From the NCBI GenBank assembly GCA_028288395.1, contig JAQBNV010000614.1, positions 1-5,089 of the forward strand: 5,089 bases of DNA, in the 5' to 3' direction. The stretch comes from Adhaeribacter sp. Its GTDB lineage: Bacteria > Bacteroidota > Bacteroidia > Cytophagales > Hymenobacteraceae. Within the stretch, counting starts at the first letter, position 1. The number at the start of each line of letters is the position of its first letter. Made by a program: the position numbers and the translations under genes. The notes beneath the pieces are model-generated. The model made no database searches. It had not been told where the DNA came from and saw nothing but the letters and a program-made list of their open reading frames with translations. Shown in pieces: positions 4,824-5,089 of the stretch.

Positions 4824-5089
4824 ATGAGGGCGCAACGCTTAAAGATATATAATGGTAAAGTAATTACTCCTAATGGCATAATACCCCAAGGGGTAGTAGT
4901 GGTTAAAGAGGGCATTATTGAAGGAATAGAAGAAGGAAATATTCAGGTACCGGATGCGCTGGAAATAGACGCCAAAGGGGCTTATATTTCGCCGGGCTTT
5001 ATTGATATTCACGTGCACGGCGGCGGTGGGCACGACTTTATGGACGGAACGGTAGAAGCTTTTCTGGAGATAGCCAAGATCCATGCCCG
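4824..5089 (+). CDS. nagA: N-acetylglucosamine-6-phosphate deacetylase (N-terminal part)
   Basis: NagA removes the acetyl group from GlcNAc-6-phosphate in the cytoplasm, giving glucosamine-6-phosphate and acetate, ahead of the NagB deaminase. The first 88 codons are present and the gene runs off the right edge; the family is usually about 380-400 residues. The visible part has the small beta domain of the amidohydrolase superfamily (LKIYNGKVITPNG, residues 6-18), then YISPGFIDIHVHGGGGHDFMDGT (54-76), which carries the HxH metal-binding pair (H63, H65) and the glycine-rich, D71-containing stretch of NagA. ATG 4824 is chosen because it gives the normal N-terminus and follows an A-rich leader. 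It begins 26 bp after the transporter stop with no terminator between, so both are probably one transcript. A related amidohydrolase is unlikely given the HGGGGHDFMD match. Confidence 0.9.
   Translation, partial: MRAQRLKIYNGKVITPNGIIPQGVVVVKEGIIEGIEEGNIQVPDALEIDAKGAYISPGFIDIHVHGGGGHDFMDGTVEAFLEIAKIHA

Noticed and set aside
4839..5084. 81-codon minus-strand open frame near the right edge
   Set aside because: Antisense to clear nagA coding sequence with the HVHGGGGHDF motif.

Overview
The window looks like chromosome from a member of the Bacteroidota, probably a Cytophagales-type environmental bacterium. This rests on three things: A-rich leaders with no clear Shine-Dalgarno sequence before most starts, paired Tat-exported Gfo/Idh/MocA oxidoreductases, and a FucP/NagP-class sugar transporter directly followed by nagA. 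The genus-level placement is an impression only. All genes read on the + strand.

Layout: (1) 2-157 is the last 51 codons of an unidentified gene, followed by a candidate terminator at 161-213. (2) 158-800 is a long, mostly A+T-rich gene-free stretch. It holds several inverted and direct repeats and a weak promoter-like site, and probably carries the control region of the next genes. (3) 801-1823 and 1857-3200 are two consecutive Gfo/Idh/MocA oxidoreductases, each starting with a twin-arginine signal and separated by 33 bp, so probably co-transcribed. A strong hairpin with a T-tract (3210-3289) ends this unit. (4) 3290-3456 is a regulatory gap with two palindromes and a 9-nt direct repeat. (5) 3457-4797 is a 12-helix sugar:H+ symporter-family permease, followed after 26 bp by the start of nagA (4824 to the window edge).

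How the genes may work together: the second unit reads as amino-sugar uptake and catabolism. The permease would bring GlcNAc or a related sugar across the inner membrane, and NagA would deacetylate GlcNAc-6-phosphate in the cytoplasm; the kinase and deaminase would lie beyond the window. The first unit is predicted to act outside the cytoplasm, with two NAD(P)-type oxidoreductases exported folded through Tat. Possible roles are oxidation of sugars or glycosides in the periplasm, or NAD-dependent glycoside cleavage as in GH109-type relatives. The terminator between the units says they are transcribed separately, but their proximity suggests a shared carbohydrate-use locus. No regulator, RNA gene, mobile element or CRISPR array was seen.
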